From Acidimicrobiia bacterium (GTDB lineage: Bacteria; Actinomycetota; Acidimicrobiia; Acidimicrobiales; Aldehydirespiratoraceae), in assembly GCA_022828135.1 (NCBI GenBank), contig JAJEJB010000053.1, positions 1 to 40,707 on the forward strand: a stretch of 40,707 nt of DNA, read 5' to 3'. The notes below the pieces were generated by a model that did no database searches, was not told where the DNA came from, and saw only the letters and a list, made by a program, of their open reading frames with translations. Positions 34,181 to 40,707 of the stretch are shown here, piece by piece. Position 1 is the first letter of the stretch; the number at the start of each line of letters is the position of its first letter. Made by a program: the position numbers and the translations under genes.

Positions 34181-35226
34181 GGCGCGGCCTCCGACGCCCG
34201 ACCGCCAGAGGCCGGCACGCCCGCGGCGGCTCGCCGGCAGAGCTCGCTCATCAGCGCGGCCTGGGCCTCCTGGATCCGGTGCACCGACATCGACTGTACG
34301 ACGAGGTTGTGGTGCACGCTCGCCTGGCCGGAGAACGACCCGCCCCCGTAACCGCTGATACCCACCGTGGCCAGTCCCATCGCAGCGGCCTGTTCGAAGG
34401 CGGCCAGCAGGTTCCGGGATGCGCCGCTGGTGCTGCAACCCACCAGCACGTCGCCGGGCCGCGCGAAGGCGTCGAGCTGCCGGGAGAAGATCCGCTCAGC
34501 CCCGAGGTCGTTGGCCAGGGCGGTGGCCACCGCGTAGTCGGCTGAGAGTGACTCGGCCGGAACGTCCCGGGCCCGCAACAGCCGGACCAGCCGGGCCGCG
34601 TCGGTGGCGCTGCCCCCGTTGCCCATGGTCAGCACCCGGCCGCCGGCCACGACCGCTTGGGCGATGGCCGCGCCGGCCTGTGCCAGCGCGGCCCGGTTGG
34701 ACTCGAGCGACTCCTGCGCCAGCCTCTCGGATTCCTGGACCTTGGCGCCGGCCGACGCCCGCAGCGACTCGCGCAGTGAGGCCTCGTCCTCTTCGGCCGC
34801 GTCGAGGAACGGATACAGGAAACCGGTGGAGTCCCCTCCGGCCGCGGCGGCGCTGCCGACGAGTCCGGGATGCTCGAGCGCGACCTGGACCAGTTCCCAC
34901 AGCACGTGGTAGCTGAGAACGATGGCGGTGTCGGGCTGGTCGGTCGAGATGAACAGGTCCGCGGCCACTCCGTTCCCCCCAATGGCCAGCGTGGTGTACT
35001 CCGAGGTGCCCGCCACGGCCTCGGATTCCGCCACCGCCGCGGCCAGGGGCAGGGTGCCGGCCACGACAGGATGGACGAACTCCACGGCCACGTGGTGGGC
35101 ATGGTCGGGCGCGCCGGGTGCCCACACGCACAGCCGGCGCCCCGAGGTGAAGGCCCGGGCCAGCCACATGGCCGCTTCGACCGGGTCGCGGCCGCAGTCG
35201 ATCGCCGGCTGGGATCCCCCGGTCAT
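34177..35226 (-). CDS. SIS-domain protein in the hyp operon
   Basis: 349 residues. The C-terminal half is a GmhA-like SIS (sugar isomerase/phosphosugar-binding) domain: VVAGGRVLTMGNGGSATDAARLVRLL, LSADYAVATALANDLGAERIFSRQLDAFARPGDVLVGCSTSGASRNLLAAFEQA, TVGISGYGGG. The N-terminal half (about 1-160) has HHVAVEFVHPVVAGTLPLAAAVAE and LFISTDQPDTAIVLSYHVLWELVQVALEHP and resembles a second, degenerate domain. It is fixed between hypC and hypD by overlapping stops and starts, so a role in hydrogenase maturation is likely though undefined. ATG 35226 is the start. Confidence 0.88.
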   Translation of the reverse strand: MTGGSQPAIDCGRDPVEAAMWLARAFTSGRRLCVWAPGAPDHAHHVAVEFVHPVVAGTLPLAAAVAESEAVAGTSEYTTLAIGGNGVAADLFISTDQPDTAIVLSYHVLWELVQVALEHPGLVGSAAAAGGDSTGFLYPFLDAAEEDEASLRESLRASAGAKVQESERLAQESLESNRAALAQAGAAIAQAVVAGGRVLTMGNGGSATDAARLVRLLRARDVPAESLSADYAVATALANDLGAERIFSRQLDAFARPGDVLVGCSTSGASRNLLAAFEQAAAMGLATVGISGYGGGSFSGQASVHHNLVVQSMSVHRIQEAQAALMSELCRRAAAGVPASGGRASEAAP

Positions 35227-35492
35227 GGCAGGTCGCGGCTGAAGGCCTCGATCTCCTCGTCGTACACCGATCCCAGCTCCCGCATGAACGCCAGCGTCTC
35301 GGCCGCCTCGGCCGCATCGATCTTCGACATGGCGAACCCGACGTGCAGCAGCACCCACTCGCCGACGGCCAGACCCTCGTCGTCGACCATGACGGTGTTG
35401 ACCTCCCGCTGCGCCCCTTCCACATCGACGATGGCGGTATGGGGACCCGACGATCCCAACTCGACCACCTGGGCGGGAATCCCGACACACAT
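35223..35492 (-). CDS. hypC: Hydrogenase maturation chaperone HypC
   Basis: HypC/HupF family: starts MCVGIPAQVVEL, where Cys2 binds the iron with HypD and is freed by Met removal. The rest follows the family (AIVDVEGAQREVNTVMVDDEGLAVGEWVLLHVGFAMSKIDAAEAAETLAFMREL). 89 residues, usual length. ATG 35492 shares a base with the upstream ATPase stop (TGATG). Confidence 0.95.
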   Translation of the reverse strand: MCVGIPAQVVELGSSGPHTAIVDVEGAQREVNTVMVDDEGLAVGEWVLLHVGFAMSKIDAAEAAETLAFMRELGSVYDEEIEAFSRDLP

Positions 35493-36262
35493 CAGGCCTT
35501 GACCTCCACCTGCGAGCCGGCCAGCAGGGCACCGAACAGTTCGTCCAGCTTGGCCACCACGGCGTCGCCGGGGGTGTGATCGAGCAGCGGCCGGGACTCG
35601 GCGTCCGCGTCGAGCACCGCCTCGGACCAAGGTACCGAACCGGCCAGCTCCAGACCGTGGCGGTCGCAGTACTCCTCGATGGCGTCGAAGTCCGACGGCT
35701 GCCGGCACTTGTTGGCCACCACCGCCACACGGCTGATCGAGGTCTCGGCCGCCAGTGAAGCCTGCAGCCTCACCGCCTCCAACGACCGGTAGTAGGGCTC
35801 GGCGACCAGCAGCAGCACGTCGGAGTGTCGTGCCGTCCCCCTGCTCAAGTGCTCGGGGGACGCTTCGAGATCCAGCAATGCGACCGTGCCGGAGGCGGCG
35901 CCGAGATCGGCCAGGAAGGCGCTCACGGTGGCGTGCGCGGAGCACATGCAGCCCTCGTCGGCGTGCTGGGGCATGCCCATGCGCACGAGGCGCACGCCGT
36001 CGGGCGCGGGCGCGCTGTGCTGGTCGAGAACCTCGTCCACCGGGGCCGCCAGCCTCGGCCCGTCGAAGCGGCGCGACACCAGCGACGGGGACAGGAACGG
36101 CGCCACATCGGCGGCGTCGACTCCGATGGCTGCGTGCAGGTTGGGGTTGGTGTCGCCGTCTATGGCCACCACGCGGCGGCCCGACCGGGCCATCAGCCGG
36201 GCTGCGGTGGCGCAGATGGTGGTCTTGCCGGCACCGCCCTTGCCCGCGACCGCGATCCTCAT
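35492..36262 (-). CDS. CooC-like nickel-insertion ATPase with CxC motif (hyp operon)
   Basis: 256 residues: Walker A VAGKGGAGKTTICATAARLM, switch AIDGDTNPNLHAAIGV, CxC motif HADEGCMCSAHATVSAFL (about residues 103 and 105), LLDLEASPEHLSRGTA, VLLLVAEPYYRSLEAVRL, and VVANKCRQPSD. Its place between hypC and the regulators links it to hydrogenase nickel or metal handling, where HypB would normally act. The CxC residues align with the two TGA codons of the 20150-20884 gene. Confidence 0.92.
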   Translation of the reverse strand: MRIAVAGKGGAGKTTICATAARLMARSGRRVVAIDGDTNPNLHAAIGVDAADVAPFLSPSLVSRRFDGPRLAAPVDEVLDQHSAPAPDGVRLVRMGMPQHADEGCMCSAHATVSAFLADLGAASGTVALLDLEASPEHLSRGTARHSDVLLLVAEPYYRSLEAVRLQASLAAETSISRVAVVANKCRQPSDFDAIEEYCDRHGLELAGSVPWSEAVLDADAESRPLLDHTPGDAVVAKLDELFGALLAGSQVEVKA

Positions 36263-36612
36263 GCGCTGGGTCTATCGGACGCTCTGAAATGCTCCAAGGC
36301 AGCGGCGAGGCCGTCGCTCACCGCGGCCAGATCGGAGGCCGCGCCCCGGGCGGCCCGCTGTCCGGAGTCGGTGAGCGCGTAGAGGCGCCGGTCCGGCCCG
36401 GAGAGCGAGGAAACCCACTGCGACGTGACCAGGTCGCGCTGCTGCATGGTTCGCAGCCCGCGGTAGACCGCGGCGAGGTCCACCGACAGGCCCAGGGACT
36501 TCACTGTCTCGTAGAGCTCGTAGCCGTAGGAGGTGCCGTCGCGTTCCAGGCCGAGGAGCAGGAACGCTCCCAGGAACCGCCGCGGGAGTCCCTCGCCCGT
36601 CTCAGTGGGCAT
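36259..36612 (-). CDS. PadR-like transcriptional regulator
   Basis: ATG 36612 gives 117 residues; the longer upstream frame overlaps the preceding gene. The winged helix reads FLGAFLLLGLERDGTSYGYELYETVKSLGLSVDLAAVYRGLRTMQQRDLVTSQW, then YALTDSGQRA and a C-terminal dimerisation helix. PadR proteins bind short palindromes. Candidate binder of the 21-bp palindromes in this region, though that is inference. Coupled by ATGA to the CooC-like gene. Confidence 0.88.
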   Translation of the reverse strand: MPTETGEGLPRRFLGAFLLLGLERDGTSYGYELYETVKSLGLSVDLAAVYRGLRTMQQRDLVTSQWVSSLSGPDRRLYALTDSGQRAARGAASDLAAVSDGLAAALEHFRASDRPSA

Positions 36613-37000
36613 GATCGTGGCCATGGTCCAGGCGTTGCGCGAGGCACGCCTCGGCCTCGTCGACGGAGGCATGGCACCAGCAGTCGGCGCTGCACTCGCC
36701 GTGGGTGGGCTTGGTCAGGTCGGCGAAGGCCTCCTGGAACTCCCGCGCGCCCCGCTCCAGACCGAATTCCGACAGCGCGAACCAGTCGCCGTCGCGCACC
36801 AGGTAGCCCTCGTCGACCAAGCGGTCGAGGTACGTCATCCCGATGGCGGCGTCCACCCCGAGGAAGCGCTCGATCAGGCCGGGATCGACCACGTCGCCGA
36901 ACCCCTCGCCCCGCAGCCAGTACATGACTTGGAGGATCTCGCTGCGCCAGTAGAGGGCGGCCAGCGAGCCGGACTTGGGTGACGCCGCCGGGGTGCTCAC
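36602..37000 (-). CDS. Winged-helix protein with Cys/His-rich metal-binding tail
   Basis: GTG 37000 overlaps the upstream small-TM stop (GTGA) and gives 132 residues. Residues about 12-90 form a winged helix (WRSEILQVMYWLRGEGFGDVV, AAIGMTYLDRLVDEGYLVRDGDWFALSEFGLERG). The tail has HGECSADCWCHASVDEAEACL (four Cys, two His) and ends DHGHDHAH, a plausible Ni or Zn site. This looks like a metal-responsive regulator or a metal-carrying adaptor in the hydrogenase operon. It overlaps the PadR-like gene by 11 bp. Confidence 0.75.
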   Translation of the reverse strand: MSTPAASPKSGSLAALYWRSEILQVMYWLRGEGFGDVVDPGLIERFLGVDAAIGMTYLDRLVDEGYLVRDGDWFALSEFGLERGAREFQEAFADLTKPTHGECSADCWCHASVDEAEACLAQRLDHGHDHAH

Positions 37001-37260
37001 GATCCGGCGCCGAGGCGCTCGGCCTTGGCCGACACACCTTCGAGCGCGCCGGCGATCACGGTGAGCTGCTCGTTCACCCGGGTGACGGACGGACCGACGG
37101 ACGCGCACTGGGTCTCGATGGCCCGCACCCCGAAGGTGACCTTGCCCAGCGACTGCGAGATGCGCCGGAGCGAGCGGGCGATGGCGATCAGGTACACCGC
37201 CAGAGCCCCGACGAAGACCACGATCTCGACCACCGTCAGCACGATGAGGAGCGTCCGCAT
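36997..37260 (-). CDS. Single-TM protein with SLGKxTFGVRxI motif (second copy)
   Basis: 87 residues: TM helix (about 3-28), SLGKVTFGVRAI (37-48) and a helical tail with spaced hydrophobics (VNEQLTVIAGALEGVSAKAERL). Paralogue of 19521-19781. Part of a tight three-gene small-TM module that begins the minus-strand hyp operon; its ATG shares a base with the previous stop (TGATG). Confidence 0.78.
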   Translation of the reverse strand: MRTLLIVLTVVEIVVFVGALAVYLIAIARSLRRISQSLGKVTFGVRAIETQCASVGPSVTRVNEQLTVIAGALEGVSAKAERLGAGS

Positions 37261-37535
37261 CACTCGTCTCCTCCCGCTTGGGCCAGGGCCTCGTCGAGGA
37301 AGGCGTCGTGCTTGAGGGCCTCCTCGGTGAAGACGTCCAGGCGCACGGTGGTCTGATGCAGCATCCAGGTGGTGGCGGTGTTGCGGGCCACCTGCTTGCC
37401 CGTCTCCCAGATGGCGGCTGAGCCCGCCTCGATGCGACGCACCTTGCGGTAGAAGATCTGCAGCAACAACACCGCGACCAGACAGACCACCAGACCCAGC
37501 GCCAGAGTCAGCCACCAGAGCGCGTTGGTGCTCAT
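37260..37535 (-). CDS. Single-TM small protein, hydrogenase operon
   Basis: 91 residues: polar start MSTNALWW, TM helix (about 6-28), then a basic and helical cytoplasmic part (YRKVRRIEAGSAAIWETGKQVARNTATTW) and an acidic end (EEALKHDAFLDEALAQ). Layout like 19798-20046. It may serve, like the HucM subunit of the M. smegmatis enzyme, to hold the hydrogenase at the membrane; no sequence match to HucM is claimed. Confidence 0.75.
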   Translation of the reverse strand: MSTNALWWLTLALGLVVCLVAVLLLQIFYRKVRRIEAGSAAIWETGKQVARNTATTWMLHQTTVRLDVFTEEALKHDAFLDEALAQAGGDE

Positions 37536-37536
37536 G

Positions 37537-37791
37537 TCAGCCGCCGTCCTTCGAGGCAAGATGCTCCCGGACCGCGCCCGCCCCCGCGGTGATCCGCTCG
37601 ATCGCAGAGTTGACATCGTTGACCGCCCACAGCGGGGCGGTGTTGTCGCGGGACTCCTCCAGCGCGGCCAGGATCGCCTCAGCCTTCACCGCCGCCCCAT
37701 GAGCGCCTCGGATCATGAGCAGCAGCAGCACGACCACGGCCAGGATCAGCACGCCCCCGACCAAGTAGCCGATCACCCATCCTGTCGACAT
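37537..37791 (-). CDS. Single-TM small protein, first gene of the hyp operon
   Basis: 84 residues: MSTGWVIGYLVGGVLILAVVVLLLLMI TM helix, then VKAEAILAALEESRDNTAPLW and VNDVNSAIERITAGAGAVREHL helices. It is first in the minus-strand operon running to about 30858 and divergent from hhyS across 99 bp. Stop and next start are one base apart. Confidence 0.75.
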   Translation of the reverse strand: MSTGWVIGYLVGGVLILAVVVLLLLMIRGAHGAAVKAEAILAALEESRDNTAPLWAVNDVNSAIERITAGAGAVREHLASKDGG

Positions 37792-37818
37792 GGACGGCAG
37801 CCTAACCCAAGGCTCCTG

Positions 37819-37849
37819 CTAGGTGCGATTCGCACTTAGTGTGTAATAT
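37819..37849 (+). promoter_or_regulatory. Divergent hydrogenase promoter with 21-bp palindromic operator (site 3)
   Basis: Palindrome at 37819-37839: half-sites CTAGGTGC and GCACTTAG around GATTC, with an inner perfect repeat GTGCGA/TCGCAC. TAATAT (37844-37849) is a strong -10 box for hhyS, four bases downstream. No -35 box; the palindrome covers it, as at site 1. It can also control the divergent small-TM/hyp operon. Confidence 0.65.
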
Positions 37850-37890
37850 CAATCCCGTCGGCAACGCCCCGACTACAGGAGGCTTCGCTC

Positions 37891-39126
37891 GTGGCTCAGT
37901 ACACCAAGGTCGTGCCCGGCTCGACGCACGGCGAACTCGAGGCCAAGCCGCTCATCACCGACCCCGCCGACCCGCTGGCGCCGGTCGCCCTGCGCAGCCC
38001 GCTCCGGCCCAAGCGATCGGAGTCCGTCTCCCAGGGACCGCTGGAGAAGGCCTACCTGTTCTGGATCGTGGGCGCCAGCTGCGACGGCTGCACGATCGCC
38101 ATCTCCGGGGCCACCCACCCCCGGGTCGAGGACCTGCTGACCGGCAGGGTTCCCGGACTGCCCCGCATAGAACTCGTCCACACCGTGCTCTCGGTGGAGT
38201 CGGGACCTGAGTGGACCGAGAACCTCCGCTTGGCGGCCGAGGGCAAGCTCGACGCCCCCTACCTGATCTTCTGGGAGGGGTCGATCATGGACGAGACGGT
38301 CTCGGGCGAGTACGGCTACTGGATGGGACTGGGCGAGGACCGCACCGACGGCCGCCAGATAACCAGCCTGGAGTGGCTCGACCGCCTGGCTCCCGGCGCC
38401 GCGGCCGTGCTGTCGATCGGCACCTGCGCCTGCTGGGGCGGCATACCGGCCGCGCACGGCAACCCCACCAACGCCATGGGCGTCATGGACCACCTCGGCA
38501 AGGACTACCGGTCCGCGCTGGGGCTCCCGGTGATCAACATTCCGGGCTGCTCGCCGGTGGGCGACAACATCACCGAGACCGCCGCCGCGGCCCTGCTGTT
38601 CCTGAACGGCCTGGCTCCGCTGCCCGAGTTCGATGAGTTGGGCCGACCTGCTTGGCTGTTCACCGAGACCGTCCATCGGCACTGTCCCCGGGCCGGCTAC
38701 TACGAGGAGGGCGTGTTCGCCCACTCCTACGGCGACAAGGAATGCCTCGTCGAGCTGGGCTGCTGGGGTCCGATCGTGCAGTGCAACATCGCGGAGCGGG
38801 GCATCGTCGACGGGCACGGCGGCTGCATGAACATGGGCGGCATCTGCATCGGCTGCACCATGCCCGGCTTCCCCGACAAGTTCTCCCCCATCTACGAACG
38901 ACCGCCGGGCGCCCTGCTGTCCACCAACACCAACCGGGTGCTGGGCGGGTTCATCCGGCGCATGCGCCAGCTCTCCCAGAGCGACAAGATGCGCTCGGCC
39001 CGCTGGCACGACAGCCGGGACCTGCCCAGCGGATGGGGCCGCTACAAGACCCAGCCTGTCGGTGCAGAGCGCCTGATCCATCGGCTCTACTCGCGCAAGC
39101 AGCACTCTCACGAGGGAGGCCGCTGA
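37891..39126 (+). CDS. hhyS: [NiFe]-hydrogenase small subunit, group 1h
   Basis: The FeS-cluster subunit that carries electrons from the NiFe site. GTG 37891 follows CAGGAGG at 37876-37882. There is no Tat signal, as in group 1h (formerly group 5) enzymes; residues 1-50 are a polar extension. Proximal-cluster motif CDGC at 64-67, GTCACWGG, IPGCSPVGDN, HCPRAGYYEEGVF, CLVELGCWGPIVQCN and GGCMNMGGICIGCTMPGFPD follow. Group 1h enzymes oxidise atmospheric H2 with high affinity under starvation; that trait is from the family, not shown here. 411 residues. Confidence 0.95.
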   Translation: MAQYTKVVPGSTHGELEAKPLITDPADPLAPVALRSPLRPKRSESVSQGPLEKAYLFWIVGASCDGCTIAISGATHPRVEDLLTGRVPGLPRIELVHTVLSVESGPEWTENLRLAAEGKLDAPYLIFWEGSIMDETVSGEYGYWMGLGEDRTDGRQITSLEWLDRLAPGAAAVLSIGTCACWGGIPAAHGNPTNAMGVMDHLGKDYRSALGLPVINIPGCSPVGDNITETAAAALLFLNGLAPLPEFDELGRPAWLFTETVHRHCPRAGYYEEGVFAHSYGDKECLVELGCWGPIVQCNIAERGIVDGHGGCMNMGGICIGCTMPGFPDKFSPIYERPPGALLSTNTNRVLGGFIRRMRQLSQSDKMRSARWHDSRDLPSGWGRYKTQPVGAERLIHRLYSRKQHSHEGGR

Positions 39127-39174
39127 TCGATGCTCCTCCCCACCGCCCCTCCGACTGAAGGCCGCTGATCCAAG

Positions 39175-40707
39175 ATGTGCTTCAAGAACCTGCCCATTGA
39201 ATTCGACGACAGCGGCAAGGCCCGCCTCATAGAGGGCCTCGGCGACCCCTACGCGGTAGCGGTCGCCGAGCCGCGGGACTTCGTCCGCGGCGCGTTCAAC
39301 CGCCGCAGCGCGGGAGCGCTGGCCGCCCCGCCCCGCCTGAGGGAGTGGAGCATCGACCCGGTGACCCGGGTCGCCGGGGCGCTGGCGGTCCATACCGTGC
39401 TCGACCTCGAGACCCGCACCGCGGTGGAGGCCCACTCCATGGCGATGCTGTTCCGCGGCTACGAGATCATCCTCCAGGGACGCGATCCCCGCGACGCCAT
39501 CGACATCTCGTCGAGAGCATGCGGGGTGTGCGGCGGCGTGCACGCCTCGGTGTCGTCGCTGGCCATCGAGATGGCCTTCGGCATCCAGCCCCCACCCCTC
39601 GGCGTGTGCGTGCGCAACCTGGGCGAGGTGGCCGAGATGTTCTACGACCACCCGCTTCATCTGGGTCTGCTGGCCGGACCCGACTACTCGACGGCCATCG
39701 TGTCGGTCACCAACCCCGAGCTGGTGGAGCTGGCCTCCAAGACCCTGGCACCCCACGCCGGCGTCCACGGGTACGTCACCATCAAGGACATCATGGACGC
39801 CCTCAACCCGCTGGAGGGCTCCATCTACCTGGAGTCGCTGGAGTACACCCGCATCGCCCGCAAGATGTGCACGCTGATGTACGGCAAGTACCCCCACCCG
39901 TCCACGCTCGTGCCCGGGGGCGTGTCCACCACCGTCAGCACCACAACCTTCAACGAGTACTACGCCAACCTCGGCCTGATCTTCGACTACGCCAAGCGGC
40001 TGGCCGGCATCTGGGACGACATCTGCGACTTCTTCCTAGAGGCCAACCCGGCCTACTCCGATGTGGGTCTGCGGCCGTCGAACCTGATCCAGACCGGCAT
40101 CTGGGACGACCTCGAGGTCTACGACGCCACCTACGCCAACATCGACGCCTGGGGCCAGGCCCGCTACTCGGCGCCGGGCATCATCAAGGAGGGCGAGCTC
40201 CTCACCACCAAGCTCACCGAGATCAACATGGGCATCGAGGAGTTCGTCGAGCACTCCTACTACGAGGACTGGACCACCAACGGCAATGGCAACGGCAGCG
40301 TGGCGTTCCCCACCGACGCTCTGGGCAACCCGCTGTCGCCCTACCACGCCTGGAACAAGGAGACCATCCCCCGCCCGGAGGGCAAGAACTTCAAGGAGAA
40401 GTACTCCTGGGCCACCGCCCCCCGTTGGGACCGCACCTCCATGGAGACCGGCGTGTACGGGCGCATGTGGACCACCGCCATGGCCCAGCAGCTGCCCGAC
40501 AATCCCTACATCGAGGCCACCGGCGACGGACTGCGCATGCTGCTGCCCGCCCACGACCTGCCCGAGACCGAGCTGTTCTGGAGGGTGCCCGCCAAGCTCA
40601 ACGCCTTCGAGCGGAACCGGGGCCGGGCCTACGGGGTGGCCTTCACTGCGGCCATCGGGATGATCTGCCTGATGCAGGCCTTCGAGTACTGGCGCAAGGG
40701 CGAGACC
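39175..40707 (+). CDS. hhyL: [NiFe]-hydrogenase large subunit, group 1h, cut by window end
   Basis: ATG 39175 opens a frame of 511 codons that runs off the window without a stop. MCFKNLPIEF start, IDPVTRVAGALAVHTVLD, and the N-terminal nickel motif RACGVCGGVH (RxCGxCxxxH) supply two of the four Ni-binding Cys. The C-terminal DPCxxC pair lies outside. Only 48 bp separate it from hhyS. The block GGCCGCTGATC occurs at the end of hhyS and again just before this start, a small duplication. Its nickel must come from a HypA/HypB or CooC-type system. Confidence 0.95.
   Translation, partial: MCFKNLPIEFDDSGKARLIEGLGDPYAVAVAEPRDFVRGAFNRRSAGALAAPPRLREWSIDPVTRVAGALAVHTVLDLETRTAVEAHSMAMLFRGYEIILQGRDPRDAIDISSRACGVCGGVHASVSSLAIEMAFGIQPPPLGVCVRNLGEVAEMFYDHPLHLGLLAGPDYSTAIVSVTNPELVELASKTLAPHAGVHGYVTIKDIMDALNPLEGSIYLESLEYTRIARKMCTLMYGKYPHPSTLVPGGVSTTVSTTTFNEYYANLGLIFDYAKRLAGIWDDICDFFLEANPAYSDVGLRPSNLIQTGIWDDLEVYDATYANIDAWGQARYSAPGIIKEGELLTTKLTEINMGIEEFVEHSYYEDWTTNGNGNGSVAFPTDALGNPLSPYHAWNKETIPRPEGKNFKEKYSWATAPRWDRTSMETGVYGRMWTTAMAQQLPDNPYIEATGDGLRMLLPAHDLPETELFWRVPAKLNAFERNRGRAYGVAFTAAIGMICLMQAFEYWRKGET

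Noticed and set aside
1..40707. tRNA, rRNA and CRISPR arrays
   Set aside because: None seen; repeats found are inverted or two-copy only.

Overview
The window is high-GC, densely packed DNA with frequent 4-nt stop/start overlaps, GTG starts and leaderless-looking promoters. Together with the group 1h ("actinobacterial-type") [NiFe]-hydrogenase, eukaryotic-type glutamine synthetase, DUF4349, DUF1214/sulfotransferase and PspC-kinase genes, this points to an actinobacterium, probably a member of the Acidimicrobiia. That assignment is inferred from gene content; there is no rRNA in the window.

Layout. (1) 1-2290: insertion-sequence debris: an IS982-type transposase with a frameshift and an IS630-type element with an in-frame amber codon. 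(2) 2279-3879: a low-GC pocket with a PD-(D/E)XK nuclease-like gene, whose last codons were displaced by the IS630 element, translationally coupled to a lipoprotein gene that looks chimeric. (3) 4084-9545: housekeeping genes on the minus strand: a sigma-70 factor, a small unknown gene, nadE, glnII and an HD-domain protein. (4) 9633-14760, plus strand: two lipoprotein or membrane-anchored proteins, a SnoaL-like protein, a DUF1214 protein and a frameshifted sulfotransferase. (5) 14789-18389: a PspC-family membrane-stress locus with a divergent PspC-histidine kinase and LuxR-type response regulator. (6) 18529-19323: a methyltransferase. (7) 19333-40707: one large hydrogenase-centred region.

The hydrogenase region contains hhyS and the 5' part of hhyL; hypC, hypD, hypE and hypF; a SIS-domain protein; an EamA transporter with a His-rich tail; two small regulators (one PadR-like, one winged-helix with a Cys/His-rich tail); five tiny single-TM proteins in two modules; a complete dipeptide/nickel-type ABC transporter; and four CooC/MinD-like ATPases. 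Three promoters in this region carry a similar 21-bp palindrome (half-sites close to CTAGGTGC / GCAYYTAG), upstream of hhySL, of the small-TM operon at 20.0 kb, and between hypF and the transporter operon. This suggests one regulon. No hypA or hypB lies inside the window, so the CooC-like ATPases are candidates for nickel delivery.

The most unusual observation is the ATPase gene at 20150-20884. Its reading frame is interrupted by two TGA codons six bases apart. They fall exactly where the two paralogues in this window (30000-30764 and 35492-36262) have the two cysteines of the CooC CxC metal-binding motif. The frame is intact on both sides, a third Cys follows directly, and a 7-bp stem with an AGUU loop starts 12 nt after the second TGA, as expected for a bacterial SECIS element. 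The simplest reading is a CooC-type maturation ATPase with a double-selenocysteine U-x-U metal site. I know of no description of such a protein, but I could not search.
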